Assembly: GCF_000346465.2 (NCBI RefSeq)
Contig: NC_034014.1
Coordinates: forward strand, 16,135,505-16,199,504
Source of the DNA: Prunus persica
Lineage: Eukaryota > Streptophyta > Magnoliopsida > Rosales > Rosaceae
Reading direction: 5' to 3'
DNA: 64,000 nt
In this document: positions 44,532 to 55,933 of the stretch, in pieces
Layout: each line of letters begins with the position of its first letter
Position numbering within the stretch: position 1 is the stretch's first letter
Notes under the pieces: generated by a model
What the model was told of the DNA's origin: nothing
The model's database searches: none
The model's input: the letters and a program-made list of their open reading frames with translations, nothing else
Position numbers and translations under genes: made by a program

Positions 44532-45513
44532 TGTGATGTAGGTGAAATAGCTGCGCAGGCAGGGGGGTTTGACGGAGTAAGTGTGATGGAAATGTTGGGT
44601 GGATGCAGCTGGGTTACAATTAAATAGTGGAAGGTATTAATGACCAGGAGTAAATGACTGTGATGAAGTGGCGGGAGTTATTGGCGGCAGTTGTTGGGTC
44701 CAATTTTAGGCGGGAGTTATTGGCGGGAGTTGTTGGGCAACACGTTTGACTTGGGCTGTGCGTAATTGCGTATATAACTATTCTTTACCATTGGTTGGTG
44801 GTTGTTGTATGGGACCCTTGTTGAATTTACAATTTATTCCTTTTGTCCTCTTTCCCAATTTCCCTCCTGTACCAAAACTACAAATTGTCCCAAATGTATG
44901 AGTATGGTAATTTGACAATGTATGGGCCAATTACAAAAATGGACCATGAAAGTATTTGTGTTTCCAATTTCCTTTTTGCTGTCTTCCAAATTCCTTGATA
45001 TGAGTTCCATTTTTGTATATAACGGTGAATTCCTAACTCTGATTTTTTACCATTTGCAAATCTTTGTAGGTGTATTCATCCCACATGACGTTTTATTCGC
45101 CTTGAAATTTTGGTTGGGACTGTATATGACTGTTTTGGTGGTATTATTTTTTTTTTAGATGGACTTGCCTATTGTCGTCATTTGTAGGGAATACTTTGTA
45201 ATTTATGAACAAGTGTGTACAGTTGGTAAAATCAGAATTAGGGAACTTGCTACTAAGCTATTATTCATATGGCAGCACCTTCAATATTAATATAGTATAG
45301 AATTGTGATGAAGATTTTGTGTAATTTGTGTAGTCACTGTTGTTCAGGTGTGTATATTGCTACGGCCGATTATTCCAACGTTGACATACATTTATTCGTA
45401 TTTGGTCCGGCTGTAATGGGCATATTACAATGCTGTCACTGACAGAGAGGAGTAATGAGTGAAGACTGATTTTGTAATGTAGTCATTGAAAGCAATATAA
45501 AACACACAACTTC
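44532..45513. other. Intergenic region between divergent accessory genes
   Basis: About 1 kb separating the minus-strand gene A and plus-strand gene B, so it must hold both promoters. No ORF of note. Two copies of GGCGGGAGTTATTGGCGG-like sequence lie at 44670-44720. Confidence 0.5.
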
Positions 45514-45527
45514 CTCTATATAAGAGG
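45514..45527 (+). promoter_or_regulatory. TATA box of accessory gene B
   Basis: CTCTATATAAGAGG about 130 nt before the first in-frame ATG, with a CA-rich leader following. A second TATA-like AATATAAAAC lies at 45493. Confidence 0.5.
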
Positions 45528-45654
45528 GTCTAACCTACTCATTCAATTCCATATATATCAGAGACGAAAGCTGTACTAAAGCTCACCCTATTGTTGGTAA
45601 CGAAAAGAAAGCTCCAGATTCAACCTAACGTTAACTATTTTTCAGGGTGCATGT

Positions 45655-46281
45655 GTGCATTATCCCCATTTGAAGTTGAAGATGTCAGACGTAATCCCTC
45701 CAAACGAGGTTGTTAGTTACCCAGGAGACCAGCCATGGCATGTCCCTTTCCCATCTCCACCTGGGACTCCAAATAACGATCCGACGTCATCCGAAAGTGA
45801 GGCTGACAACAATGATCCGCTAAAGAAAATAGCTGAAGTGAAGCATCACCTCCAATATTTGTGTACGGCAACGGATTGGTGGGAAACCAAATGCGATATT
45901 CATGGCTAGGTGATGGGCAACTTGACGAACAAGCTGAACAAAGCATTTGCTAGAGAAGTTAAGCAAACAATGAAAGCACAAACTCGAAGCGCGAAGTTAG
46001 CCTCGTTGACGTTACAATTGGAAGAAACAAAGAAAGACGCTGTCCACAAATTCACTGAATCTGAAGAATTTAACCATGAACTGGTTGAATGTTTTAACAA
46101 TGGGTTCGAGATGTTCCGGGATTATGCTTCCGTCATGTCACCAGACTACAATTGGAGCGAAATAGATGTTGGTGGTGTCTGGCAGGTGCTGAATAGGGTT
46201 GGCCAGGGAATGGCTGATCATAGCCTTGTGCATGCAGCGAGGAAGAAGACCAAAGAATTGGATATATTCATGGACCTGTAA
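45655..46281 (+). pseudogene. MULE accessory gene B, paralogue of 44004-44531, one in-frame TAG
   Basis: Plus-strand frame; likely start MSDVIPPNEVVSYPGDQPW at 45682 (45655 is an upstream in-frame ATG). The frame is open to TAG at 45907-45909, then open again in the same frame to TAA at 46279-46281. The first part is Pro/Ser-rich and acidic (PSPPGTPNNDPTSSESEAD). The second part is a Lys-rich helical region (MGNLTNKLNKAFAREVKQ), then FTESEEFNHELVECFNNGFE, MFRDYASVM and WSEIDVGGVWQVLNRVGQ. It aligns with gene A over FxESxE..., GFExFR and D-x-x-VGGV...NxxG. The downstream half begins with its own ATG (45913), so it could be translated separately. No known domain recognised. Confidence 0.62.
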
Positions 46282-47467
46282 ACATGGTGATTTTGTGGAA
46301 GGGTTTCTGTAGCTGGGTCAGGGTAAGTACGGGTGGAATCATTTTGTATGTATTTGGTGGCTTTTGTATGAATGTGGTGCCTTGTTTACGCCTTCCTCTT
46401 ATTCTCACCGTTGAGTGGGAAATTACTTAGTTTGTATAAATTTGAAGTGCTGTAACGTGGAGGTGTGCTTATTAAACGTTTATTGGCCTCATATTAGAAG
46501 CATTAAGCATGTATATTGTGTTTGTATTGTATATTTATTGACTCATATTGCAATCGTATTGTGCTTATAGTATGGTTTTATTGCTGCTTTATGGATATAC
46601 ATCTCATATTATAGCCTCTACATCTGAGTAATGATAAACAATGACTCTAGCAACGGTCGTATATATGGAGGGTTTCGGACAGATCGATGGTTCTGACGCG
46701 CGGAATATCCATGGAAATATGGGACATATATCGATTCCAATAACAATTGGATACAAACCACGGACACTGTAAATACATGAAATTTTTTACTAACAAGACA
46801 AATAAAGTTATGAAAGCAATAATTAAATAGGAACAAAAAAAAGGATTATCGACATTTAAGTAATGAAGTAACAATTTGAAGGGATAGGTGGTAATATTCA
46901 GTACTTATTAAGTTCAGTAGTTATTCATTTCAGTACTTATAATGAACATTGGAAGTAAATAAGCAGTAACATGAAATGGATGAAATAGGAAAGAAATAAA
47001 TGACATTAAGTAATGAATTTTGTGAGCAACAATATAGAACACTAATAAATGACTTTGTTATTTTGCAAAACAGGTTGGATTGGAAGACTTATAAATACCA
47101 GAGTCCATAGGCACTAATCACACACCGATGGGGTGTGCGTGTGTAGCTCAGAACCTAGAAGAAGGGAAGGGTTTCTTCCTCTGTGTGTGTGACTTGAAGT
47201 GAATAATTAACTATTTAAAAAGTCCATATCACGATAGTAGCGATGTGTTCACCATGTGTAGCTGCATGGATAGTTTCCCAAAAACTATATATAGTTTGGT
47301 CTATGGCAATCAGAACAATGAGAAATCATTAAGTACAACGACGCTCCCAGTAATTGCGTAACATTTGCATTTGAAGGAGTTTTATGTACGAGATGCAATT
47401 TTAGTTAGCCTTCTAGGCCCTTTCATTTTGGACACAAACCGTTTTCATTACACTACCAATAGGCGTG
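46282..47467. other. Non-coding MULE interior
   Basis: AT-rich and no supported gene. It contains the presumed 3' end of gene B and TATTG-rich sequence. Confidence 0.45.
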
Positions 47468-47548
47468 CAACAAAGTTACAATACAATACCAATACGGTGG
47501 CAACAAAGTTACAATACAATACCAATACGGTGGCAACAAAGTTACAAC
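47468..47548. repeat. 33-bp tandem repeat
   Basis: CAACAAAGTTACAATACAAT plus ACCAATACGGTGG, repeated at 47468 and 47501 with a partial copy at 47534. Confidence 0.9.
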
Positions 47549-47969
47549 AGCATGACAATAGTGTGAATATAAAGACAGGAATACATAACGTGTGTAGGAA
47601 AGGAAACCAAGTGATGCCAACGTGACTACAATCACATTTCACAACACCAAATCGAATACAATTTAAATGAAAATAAAAGGTACATCAGAAACGAATAGAA
47701 ATGCTAATCTGTAAGACACATTGGCCAGTGGAACACTGTTAAATAACAGCTGGTTTCCTTTTCACAGGTGGAACTGTATGTTCACCAATTTGTACTAATA
47801 ATAGGCTCTCATTGCAAGGAACTTGTTACCTTGTTCCATATTCTTCACATGACCATTTAGTTGACGGACTTCCATCCCTGCAGCACCACCGAACCTATTC
47901 ATGAACTTCACAGTTGATGACAACTGAGGTACAAACTGAACAACTGTAAAATCTGCGCAAATTGACACT

Positions 47970-50437
47970 TCAGTTCTTGAGAGGGACAGATTGTTTGCAT
48001 GTATTTCGGTAGTGGCCCTTCACACCACACCTTGAGCATTATTTTTGCCGGGAGTCCTCTCCTTTGGAAGGTATTCTTTGCATTTTGCGACGGCCCAGCA
48101 TAACCTTACAAACAAGAGGAAGGATTTTGACATTGTTCAAATGTTCGGGAATAACCCATGTGCCTTTAGGTGGAACAGAATAAATAGATTCAGCATATGC
48201 AGCTGCCCATGTAGCTCGTGTATAATAAGAAGACGCAAAGGAGTAGGGGTTCAATTTCAAGTGCCGACATACCGCAATAGCATGCTTGCACGGGAGTTGC
48301 TCCAAGTCAAACTTCCTGCACGTACAACTACGGTTTGCCAAGTGCACCAGACCATTCAAATCACCATCCAGAACATTATACTCGACATCATTGATTTTGA
48401 CCACATTCATCCTTGACGCAGCATCTAACCTCTTCCTTAACTTCTGTTCACCCAAATCAGGGCACAATGTAGAATGACATTTCATTGCTAAATCTCGACG
48501 TTGATTAAACCAAGTGAGAAGTAGATTTGTGATTTCATCGATCAAGTGTAGCACCGGAAGCATCCTTGCAAAACGAAGAACTGAATTAATGGACTCCACA
48601 ATATTCGTTGTCATCACATTATATCGTCGTCCATCACAGTGGGCCCGAGACCACTTCTGGATGCCTGCACGTAGTAGATAAGTTCGCACTCGCTCATTGT
48701 TTATCATCGAGAAGTGACGATTGAACTCCGCTAGACGATAAGACTTCGCTGCCCTTACAAAATACCCCAATATCGGATCCCGTTGCTTCAAGTGAAATGA
48801 GGCTTTCATATTGCCCTTCAAGTGATAAAAGCAAATCCATGGCTTGCCCCAGGAAAAACTCTACGCAACCCATGTTGTATGCTAACATTGCGATCAGATA
48901 TGACAACAAGATTCGAGCAATCACCAATTGCACAATGTAATTTTCTCAAAAACCACTCCCATGCTGCATCCGTCTCCAAATCTCCAATCCCAAAGGCAAC
49001 AGGATATATGTTGCGATTTCCGTCAAATGCGGTCGCAACAAACAAAACACCTTTATACTTGCACTTCAAATGGGTAGCATCAACAGCAATCACGGGCCGC
49101 ATTGACGACTTAAATCCTCGTATGCATGCACCAATTGACATAAAAAATATAAGAAGTGGTCGGCTGCATCAGTCTGAATGTATGTCAAAGTTCCCGGATT
49201 TGTACGCTCCAATTCATAACAATAGGAAGGGAGAAGGGAATACGACTCTTCTGCAGACCCTCTCATTGTTTTGAAAGCTAACTCTCGGCTTCTCCAAGCT
49301 GTAGAGTAGCTTATGCTGACACCAAATTTTTTTTTTCACATCTGTCTTTATATCAGCTGCAGTATAAATGCTGCGCGAATCCTGAAATCTCCATTTAACA
49401 CAGTCAGACACCAATTCGGCCGTAGCTTGAGGATGGTGACTACTTACAAACCTCAGATCACATTCATGAAGTGGATCGTATTTAACAACCTTAAACTCAT
49501 GTAATCCAACTTTATATGCCCGAACTTTCCAAGGGCAAGGCACCTGCCAACAGCGAACACACAACCGACGCTTCCCAGATTGGACTGTTCTGAACCAAAA
49601 GTGGCCTCTAATTGCTGCTAAACTGATGGTTTTTAAAAGAGCAATCTTATTTGGATAAACTCGGCCAACCTTCAAATTTGCTTCCCAATTTATGCACGAA
49701 AGGCCTCCACCATAACCAATATATTCCACACTCTCACCATGCTTCGAATCAACTCGAATTGTATGCATTTCACTCGAACTTGATTGCCGGGGAGGTTCAG
49801 ATTGCACCTGTCTACACTGCATAGTGGAGGGTTCCACATTGCTGTCCTCATGAGGATGCACAATTGGTGCAGAGTACGGTTCCTCCTCATTGCTAGGTTG
49901 ATACAAATCAACAACTATGTTTTCACCGCTTTCAAAATGAACTTCTTGAACCCAATCACTCCAATTAAAACCATTCCCACCATTTTCAGTTTCATTGTCC
50001 GAAATTACCACATTTCTTCGTTCCACAACAAAGGTAGCAGGAGCATTGCTACTCTCAACGCTTACAATGCCATTGCACCCTTCAATACCATGACCTTCGA
50101 TATTTTTCAAGCTTGCTACTAAAGGGGTTACTTTAGAGGCCATAACATCTGTGTTGTACTTGAGAAAATATTGAACATCATCATTGTCTTCAACCCTTAT
50201 GTGCTTACTGACAGATGCGGATACAGGAACTGAATACTTCAATGTGACACTATATTTCGTGGGCTCTGCATCCATGATCTTATAAATGCGATGAACAAGG
50301 TCAGAAAACGTTACGTTCCGTGACACTATTATGCCTTTAGCCTCCCCACCTTCATAACTCTCAATGTTATCCTTCTTAACCCAACTTCCATTGTAGCATA
50401 CCAAAATTCCAACTGTATCCATTTCTGCAAATAACAT
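47970..50437 (-). pseudogene. MURA-type MULE transposase, four small lesions
   Basis: Minus-strand transposase of the element. The N-terminus (from ATG at about 50437, or MDTVGILVCYNGSWVKKDN at 50422) has the PB1-like MuDR leader; next comes the MuDR domain (LLKTISLAAIRGHFWFRTVQ ... RCWQVPCPWKVRAYKV). The DDE core follows (PVIAVDATHLKCKYKG; VVISDRNVSI), then a SWIM finger (CTCRKFDLEQLPCKHAIAVC). Beyond an in-frame TAA (48039-48041) a CCHC knuckle CSRCGVKGHYRNTC remains, ending at 47970. Lesions: a one-base shift in an A10 run (49327-49336), one in an A6 run (about 49143-49148), a one-base loss near 48825, and the TAA. Three of four are single-base indels in or next to homopolymers, so assembly error is possible; otherwise the copy is dead but young. 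Confidence 0.88.
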
Positions 50438-51534
50438 AAATAATGACTACACCGATTCATAACAATTAAACAGAAAAAATTGATGAATAAAAACATACAC
50501 AACAATCATTCCACTACACATATCATCTTCTAAATCCTCAAATCTTCAAACTCAAATTTTAGCTGCTTCAACAAGGAACTTTTATTCCTTTTTGTTTTTT
50601 CTCTGATTTTGTACATATCTGTGGGTTCCAAGTTATTAACAAACTAACATACACATACAATGGCAGAAATATGAACCCTCTAACCCTCCAAGGCTTTTGC
50701 ACAAATGTAAACACCTTCAACAAAAGGATCAGGTTGTGATAGAAAACGTATAATGTAGTACAAGCTCAATTACCAAATTCGAAACCAAAACACACAAACT
50801 ATACTTCTTACCAAAACAAACCCATAATGCCAATAAATTCCCCACATTAGCATCTAAATTGAGCCTAACACTAGCCGTATTTACAAATTTTTAGGCCAGA
50901 CAAAGTTAACATATGATTTTTCTGTGTGCTGTTATTTTCACCATTATCAAACACATTGCACTACTTTATACACGCATTCGGTCAATTTTAAACAAAATTC
51001 AAGTTCACCAGACAGATCCCACTGCAGATAATATCACAAACTATGAATTTTAACATATCATAACTCCTTCAAACTGAAAATTTAAGCTTTTATGCCCTCT
51101 GTGGTGAAAAGGGGCTGAACGATTTCATAATACACATACACTACCAAACCAATATCACAACTCACATCCATTCACAACGATGCCGGAAGTCGCCACTTTC
51201 GCTTCTCTGTGGACTCGCAGCAGTCACCTCGATCTGGAGGTCAACAATGGAGGCCGTGCCTTCCGGCTTCGCTGCGCCCAGACTAGGGTCCCAAATTTGA
51301 GGACATCTGGGTTATGACGATGGATGGGTTGCGAACTGGATTGCTCAGTGGCAACATGTCTCGCAACCTGGAGTTCCCCTAATTTTTGCCAACCTTCCAA
51401 CATAGAGGAGAGAGAGTTTTAGGAGTTCAGACAAGTTCCCTTTCAGAAAAGGGGTGGCAAAGGGTTGCTACATCTGCTTTTATATGGAGGGCAGTTTGGT
51501 CATTTCTTATCCACAAGTGATTATATCAGAACAC
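50438..51534 (-). other. 5' leader and promoter region of the MULE transposase
   Basis: No ORF supported. A GC-rich pocket (51180-51400) contrasts with AT-rich surroundings; it may be leader sequence or a captured fragment, unrecognised. The transposase TATA box lies at 51477-51484. Confidence 0.45.
51477..51484 (-). promoter_or_regulatory. TATA box of MULE transposase
   Basis: TATAAAAG on the minus strand about 115 nt inside the right terminus, upstream of the transposase. Confidence 0.5.
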
Positions 51535-51597
51535 AATTTGTAACCTGATCATTTCAGAACACCACTTGTGAAAGGTGATTATATCAGCATATTTCCC
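51535..51597 (-). repeat. MULE right terminal inverted repeat
   Basis: Inverted match of 41416-41478. Next to A9 (51598-51606), the presumed target copy. Confidence 0.88.
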
Positions 51598-51734
51598 AAA
51601 AAAAAATTCAGTTCCCAACTATATTTAAATTGTACCACATACTATTAAGTACTAGCATTCATAATTCATCAACCTCAAGCCACTGAGTATATATATTAAA
51701 TATAAGCATATAATAAAATATTTAATTAATTTCT

Positions 51735-51998
51735 TGTAACATCCCACATCGACCAACGGAGAGGGGATGATGTGCCTTATATGTACATGCCCACCTCTAT
51801 CTAGCATGAAGCATTTTGGGAGCTCATTGGCTTCGGAGTCATGGGAACTCCGAAGTTAACCGAGTTTGGGCTAGAACAATCCCAGGATGGGTGACCCACT
51901 GAGAAGTTGCTCGTGAGTTCCCAGAAACAAAACCGTCAGGGCAAGGGGGCCAAAGCGGACAATATCGTGCTACGGCGGAGCAGATCCGGGATGTGACA
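51735..51998 (+). mobile_element. Cassandra TRIM solo LTR
   Basis: 264 bp starting TGTAACATCCCACATCG and ending GGGATGTGACA, flanked by the 5-bp duplication TTTCT (51730-51734 and 51999-52003). It carries a 5S-rRNA-derived segment (51845-51917), the defining feature of Cassandra LTRs. No second LTR, primer site or polypurine tract follows, so it is a solo LTR from LTR-LTR recombination. Confidence 0.92.
51845..51917 (+). other. 5S rRNA-derived segment (pol III promoter-like) in Cassandra LTR
   Basis: GAACTCCGAAGTTAACCGAG ... CCCAGGATGGGTGACCCACT parallels the 5S internal control region (A box and C box). It is shorter and diverged at both ends, so it is not a functional 5S gene. Confidence 0.85.
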
Positions 51999-52003
51999 TT
52001 TCT

Positions 52004-53250
52004 TGTCCACACCAAAATCCAGTTAATAAGCCGTTCCCAACTTTACACAACCAAACATAGTATAATACCTTTAGAAAAAAAAAGCGATTAACTAATCACC
52101 TAATCCAGTATTACCCAATCATAAAATTTAATAATACTCACAATAATAATAAATAAATGAATGACAAGATAAACTTCAAATATCATAATAAGACCCAAAA
52201 ATATCTCAAAACATTAACCTAAACTCACAATCTAAACATAAACAAAATAGTTCATAAACAATCAAGCCTCGTTTACACGGTCGTTCTAGCACTTCTCGAA
52301 GGGTGAAACTACTTTGGAAGACTCACGGTCAACCGAGGGTCAAACTTTCTAAATTGGGTCAACCGGGCCCGCAGGGCCCACGACCTCCGATTTCTAAAAC
52401 GAGAGTTCCTACTAGTTCAACAAGGTTTACTATACTTGTCCGGCAAGTTTGGTCTGAATCGAATGATCGGATCACTCACGATCGCACTATCGGACGGTTA
52501 TCGTTTATCTATACTTTAAATTATTGAACCGGAGTATCAAGGACTCCGATTCTTGGCCTGCGAATTCCTGTATGATCCTAGAAGTGCCTAGATCAATATA
52601 TTTGAAAATCAGATCAATCCAACGGTCCGAACAAATCAAACCCGGATATCACCTAATATGCTATATCTAATCGACAATCAAACGGTAACCAAAATGAAAT
52701 CCGAGCATACCGTTGTGCTTGGGACGACATGAGGATCATTTTAGGACCAAAGCGATTCCGGAGATAGGAAAATCTCCAAACCGCCAGTCAAGACCTAAAC
52801 CTACATGATCAGGACAATGAATGGAGCAACTTTGTTCTTGGACCAACTCCAAAAAGTGGACGGAGATGGTCAAAATCAAGGGCCGAAACTGGCCAAAACT
52901 TCAATTGCTTAATTGACAACCAAAACGCAGAAATTGATCCTAAATGACCCAACCAGCAGCTAGAACACACTCAGAGGATGAAAAAGCATGCCTCTATCGC
53001 AAAATTTGGTAGCTAGCAACGTCCGAACAAGCTCCGAAAAATCTGGGTAAAAATCGGCCAAAATCGAGCTCATTCCGGCCACAGACGGTGGTGGCTGGGG
53101 TGGCTGTGGGGCGGGATGAGTAGAGGGGAGCTAGCCGGTCATTTTGGGACTAGCCCCAGCTTCGATGGCAGCCGGAGGTGGCCACTACAACCACAAAACC
53201 AACCGGCAGACTGTTTGGGGGAGGGGGGTGTCGTGTGAAGGAGAAGACTG

Positions 53251-53291
<41 letters not shown>

Positions 53292-53559
53292 CATATTTTT
53301 AAAAACCCTTTTGAGAAAATTACGGTTATGCCACTAGGCTTCTGTAGATCATAACTTCTTCATTACAACTTCGATTTGAGCCCACTACGTGTCTGTGGAC
53401 TCATCTCGACGTGCTCAACCCAACGGTGCCCCCAAAATTCCCAAATTCTTTCCCGAACAAAACGTCAACTTTTAACCCATTAAAATATTCTCGGGGTAAA
53501 ATTGTCTTTTATGTGATTATTTTATTAATTAAATATTAATTTAGGATCGGGTTATTACA
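52004..53559 (-). repeat. Probable LTR or repeat in minus orientation, with (GA)18
   Basis: GC-richer than its surroundings and without ORFs. On the minus strand it starts TGTAATAACCCGATCC at 53559, a typical LTR-like opening, and runs left to about 52260. A (GA)18 microsatellite occupies 53253-53288. No partner LTR is in the window, so family and left border are uncertain. Confidence 0.35.
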
Positions 53560-54499
53560 AATTACATAAAAGTGTACATTTGGCAAGGAAATCCAATTCT
53601 AAGAATCCTAAACCTAGCATACTCATGCCCCTTTTTTTGTATGCCCTTTTGGTTTATGAATGAAATCTTATTCTCATAAATAAATAAATAAACTTTCAAA
53701 AGACAAAAGCCTCACTAATAACTTGGTCCTCTCATTCAATTTTTTCCCACAATTTCTCAATTTCTCTTACTCCATATAAAAATACATCTTTCGCACAAAT
53801 ATACTAAAGGGCAAAGTAATATTATTATTTTGTTTATATTTTAAAAATATTTGATCTCTTTTTTATTCATAAAAATAAATAAACTTAAATGAAATTAGTG
53901 TTTATATCGAAATTTAACATGCTCCTATGGGTTTATATTTTCTCACAATCCATAAATAAATAAAAAATACATTTTTCTTCCAAATATTCAACCCCCAAAA
54001 TAATATTCTTATTTGGTTACGTTTTTAAATACTTAATGTCTTATTATTTTCTCCAAAAATTTCAAAATTTCTCTTATTCATTCATAAAAAAAAATTACTA
54101 AACTTAAACAATAAGTGAGCATATTCTGTAAGTAACGAAGTTTATTGACAAACATTATATGTAATCTTAATCACACAATCCCACCATGAAAGTAAGTTTT
54201 ATAAATTTGTTTTGTTAAATTAGTAGATAATTGATTAAATAAACATGTGTCAAAGTTTCATTCAAAATTTCAATATTTTCCAAATGATTTCCATGAATTT
54301 TATTACATTTTTACCGATATTTCAGTTGAAATTTACGAGTTTTGGACCCTCGATATTTCTGAAACGACTGATATTTAATACTTTGGATTGAACGAATGGA
54401 ATGAAGGGCTAGGATTAAATCATTTAGGGTTACAGCTGCATTTTGAATGGCTGAGATTTGTACACTTCAGTGAGGTAGTTTTGCATCAAAGGTCGTGAT
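53560..54499. other. AT-rich non-coding
   Basis: Very AT-rich; no ORF or repeat pair recognised. Confidence 0.5.
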
Positions 54500-55101
54500 T
54501 AAAACACCACATAGCTTTCCTATTCCAATTGGAATTATAAGTTGCACTCCTTAGCCCAACTAGCTTGCAATTAGAAATCCAAATCCAATTTGTTTTCCTC
54601 TTCTTGTGATAACTAACTCTCCTAATTGCATGACTGACTAATGTAACTTGTAACCGACTCCAAAAATGTCCGCCTAGGTCATGTGATCAGCCATATAGGC
54701 TTGCTTGATCACTTGGATGATGACAAGGCACTTTGACAAAGATTCATCAAAGATACTTCCATAATGAGTCTTTCTTCTTATTCCAACTTCAAGAATGCAG
54801 CAAGAACGTCTTTTTAATCTTCAAGGCTCCAAGAGTAGGTTTCTTGATCATCAAGATAGGTTCTTGATACTTTCTATGCACGCCACCTTCCAAGATTCAA
54901 TCTTTAATGCTTCTTTCACACGCACCGGCCTTCTTCTCACTTTATTGATTGCACCAATGCCCTAAATCGGCTCCATTTTCACTTTTGTGCTCAATTGACC
55001 TACAAAACACAAAAACAAAGTAAATGATAGAAAAAAGCAGGGAACTATGCATAAAAAGTAAGTAAGACTAGCTAAAAAGATAGGAAATTATGAACTCGTC
55101 A
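54500..55101 (-). repeat. Possible LTR fragment of an Athila relative
   Basis: On the minus strand it opens TGACGAGTTCATAATTTCC at 55101, close to the Athila LTR opening (TGATAAGGTCATAATTTC) and the one at 61000 (TGATAAGTGCATTATTTCC). No polypurine tract is next to it and the other end is not found. Confidence 0.35.
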
Positions 55102-55912
55102 TGGTAATGACGTGGAAGTAACAAGGAAATACTCCAGTTGGAAATTTGAAATAAATAATTTATAAAAAAAATAAGAAAAGTCTTTGTTGTTGGATAAAAT
55201 TCTAAGTCTAAATTGTTCTTAGGGACAATTTGGTTATATAAAAATTGCATTTAATGTTGGCCTTGGTTTCCCATGGGAAGGGAAAATAAAACTCAATTTG
55301 AGTGGAAGGTTTCATTTTCCCCTTTTTTTTCCCATGTGCCAGGAAATCATTTCCTATACCTTGACTTACCAAATGATTTCCAAAGATTTACGCACCCTAA
55401 TCTTTTAATTAAATGAAAGAGTAATTGATCTTTGGGACACTACATAAACTTTTTCGTCACCTGACCTAAACTTTTACGTTCTCTCTAAAATTTTCAGTTT
55501 TCTCTCAATTTCCCTCTCATTTCCGAAAAGCTGCGTGTCTGATTCTCACTTTCCCTCTCTTTTACATTCTTCCTCGTCTTCGTCTCCAAAATTTGATAAC
55601 GAAGAAAACTTTCTTTGCAAGCCAAATGTATTTTCTCACTCCATTTTTTTTTTTTTTCAGTTTCCCTATCATTTGAAGTTTTTTTTTTTAAAGAACGAGT
55701 CCCACTTATACGGATGAATTCTGCAGCATGGTGATAGCAGCACATCAGATCACTAAGGGAGTTGCCATTGGGGTGGCAAATTCCCTTACTGCTCTTTTAG
55801 CTTCATCCGCCATAGATGGGGGTGTCGGAAAAATCCAACGTACCTGAAAATAAAAATAAAAATTCTAATTAAACTCTGAATTAAAATATATTGATATTAA
55901 TAGAAAATAAAA
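55102..55912. other. Non-coding, nothing firm
   Basis: Contains a near-palindrome around 55270-55330 (TTTCCCATGGGAA) and a pyrimidine-rich leader-like stretch (55480-55660, T15 then CAG). No coding region recognised. It may be leftover internal sequence of the Athila-like element to the right. Confidence 0.4.
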
Positions 55913-55933
55913 CAGTCCCCGGCAACGGTGCCA
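55913..55933 (-). other. Primer binding site, tRNA-Asp type, one mismatch
   Basis: Minus strand TGGCACCGTTGCCGGGGACT, one base different from the intact Athila primer site at 28801. It lies about 7 nt after the LTR end. Confidence 0.82.

Larger units (their letters stand above)
41416..51597 (-). mobile_element. 10.2-kb Mutator-like element with accessory genes
   Basis: Terminal inverted repeats of 63 bp (41416-41478 and 51535-51597, three mismatches), starting GGGAAATATGCTGATATAAT, are flanked by A11 on the left and A9 on the right, compatible with a 9-bp target duplication in poly-A. Inside: a MURA transposase (47970-50437, minus) broken by small lesions; an intact GRF zinc-finger/TM gene (42470-43012, minus); two paralogous small-protein genes on opposite strands (44004-44531 minus; 45655-46281 plus); and several minisatellites. 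The transposase is near the right terminus, as usual for MuDR-like elements. Accessory genes other than mudrA/mudrB homologues make this an unusual MULE. Confidence 0.85.

Noticed and set aside
51845..51917. Functional 5S rRNA gene
   Set aside because: Only the internal control part is present and it lies inside a Cassandra LTR with TG...CA ends and target duplication.
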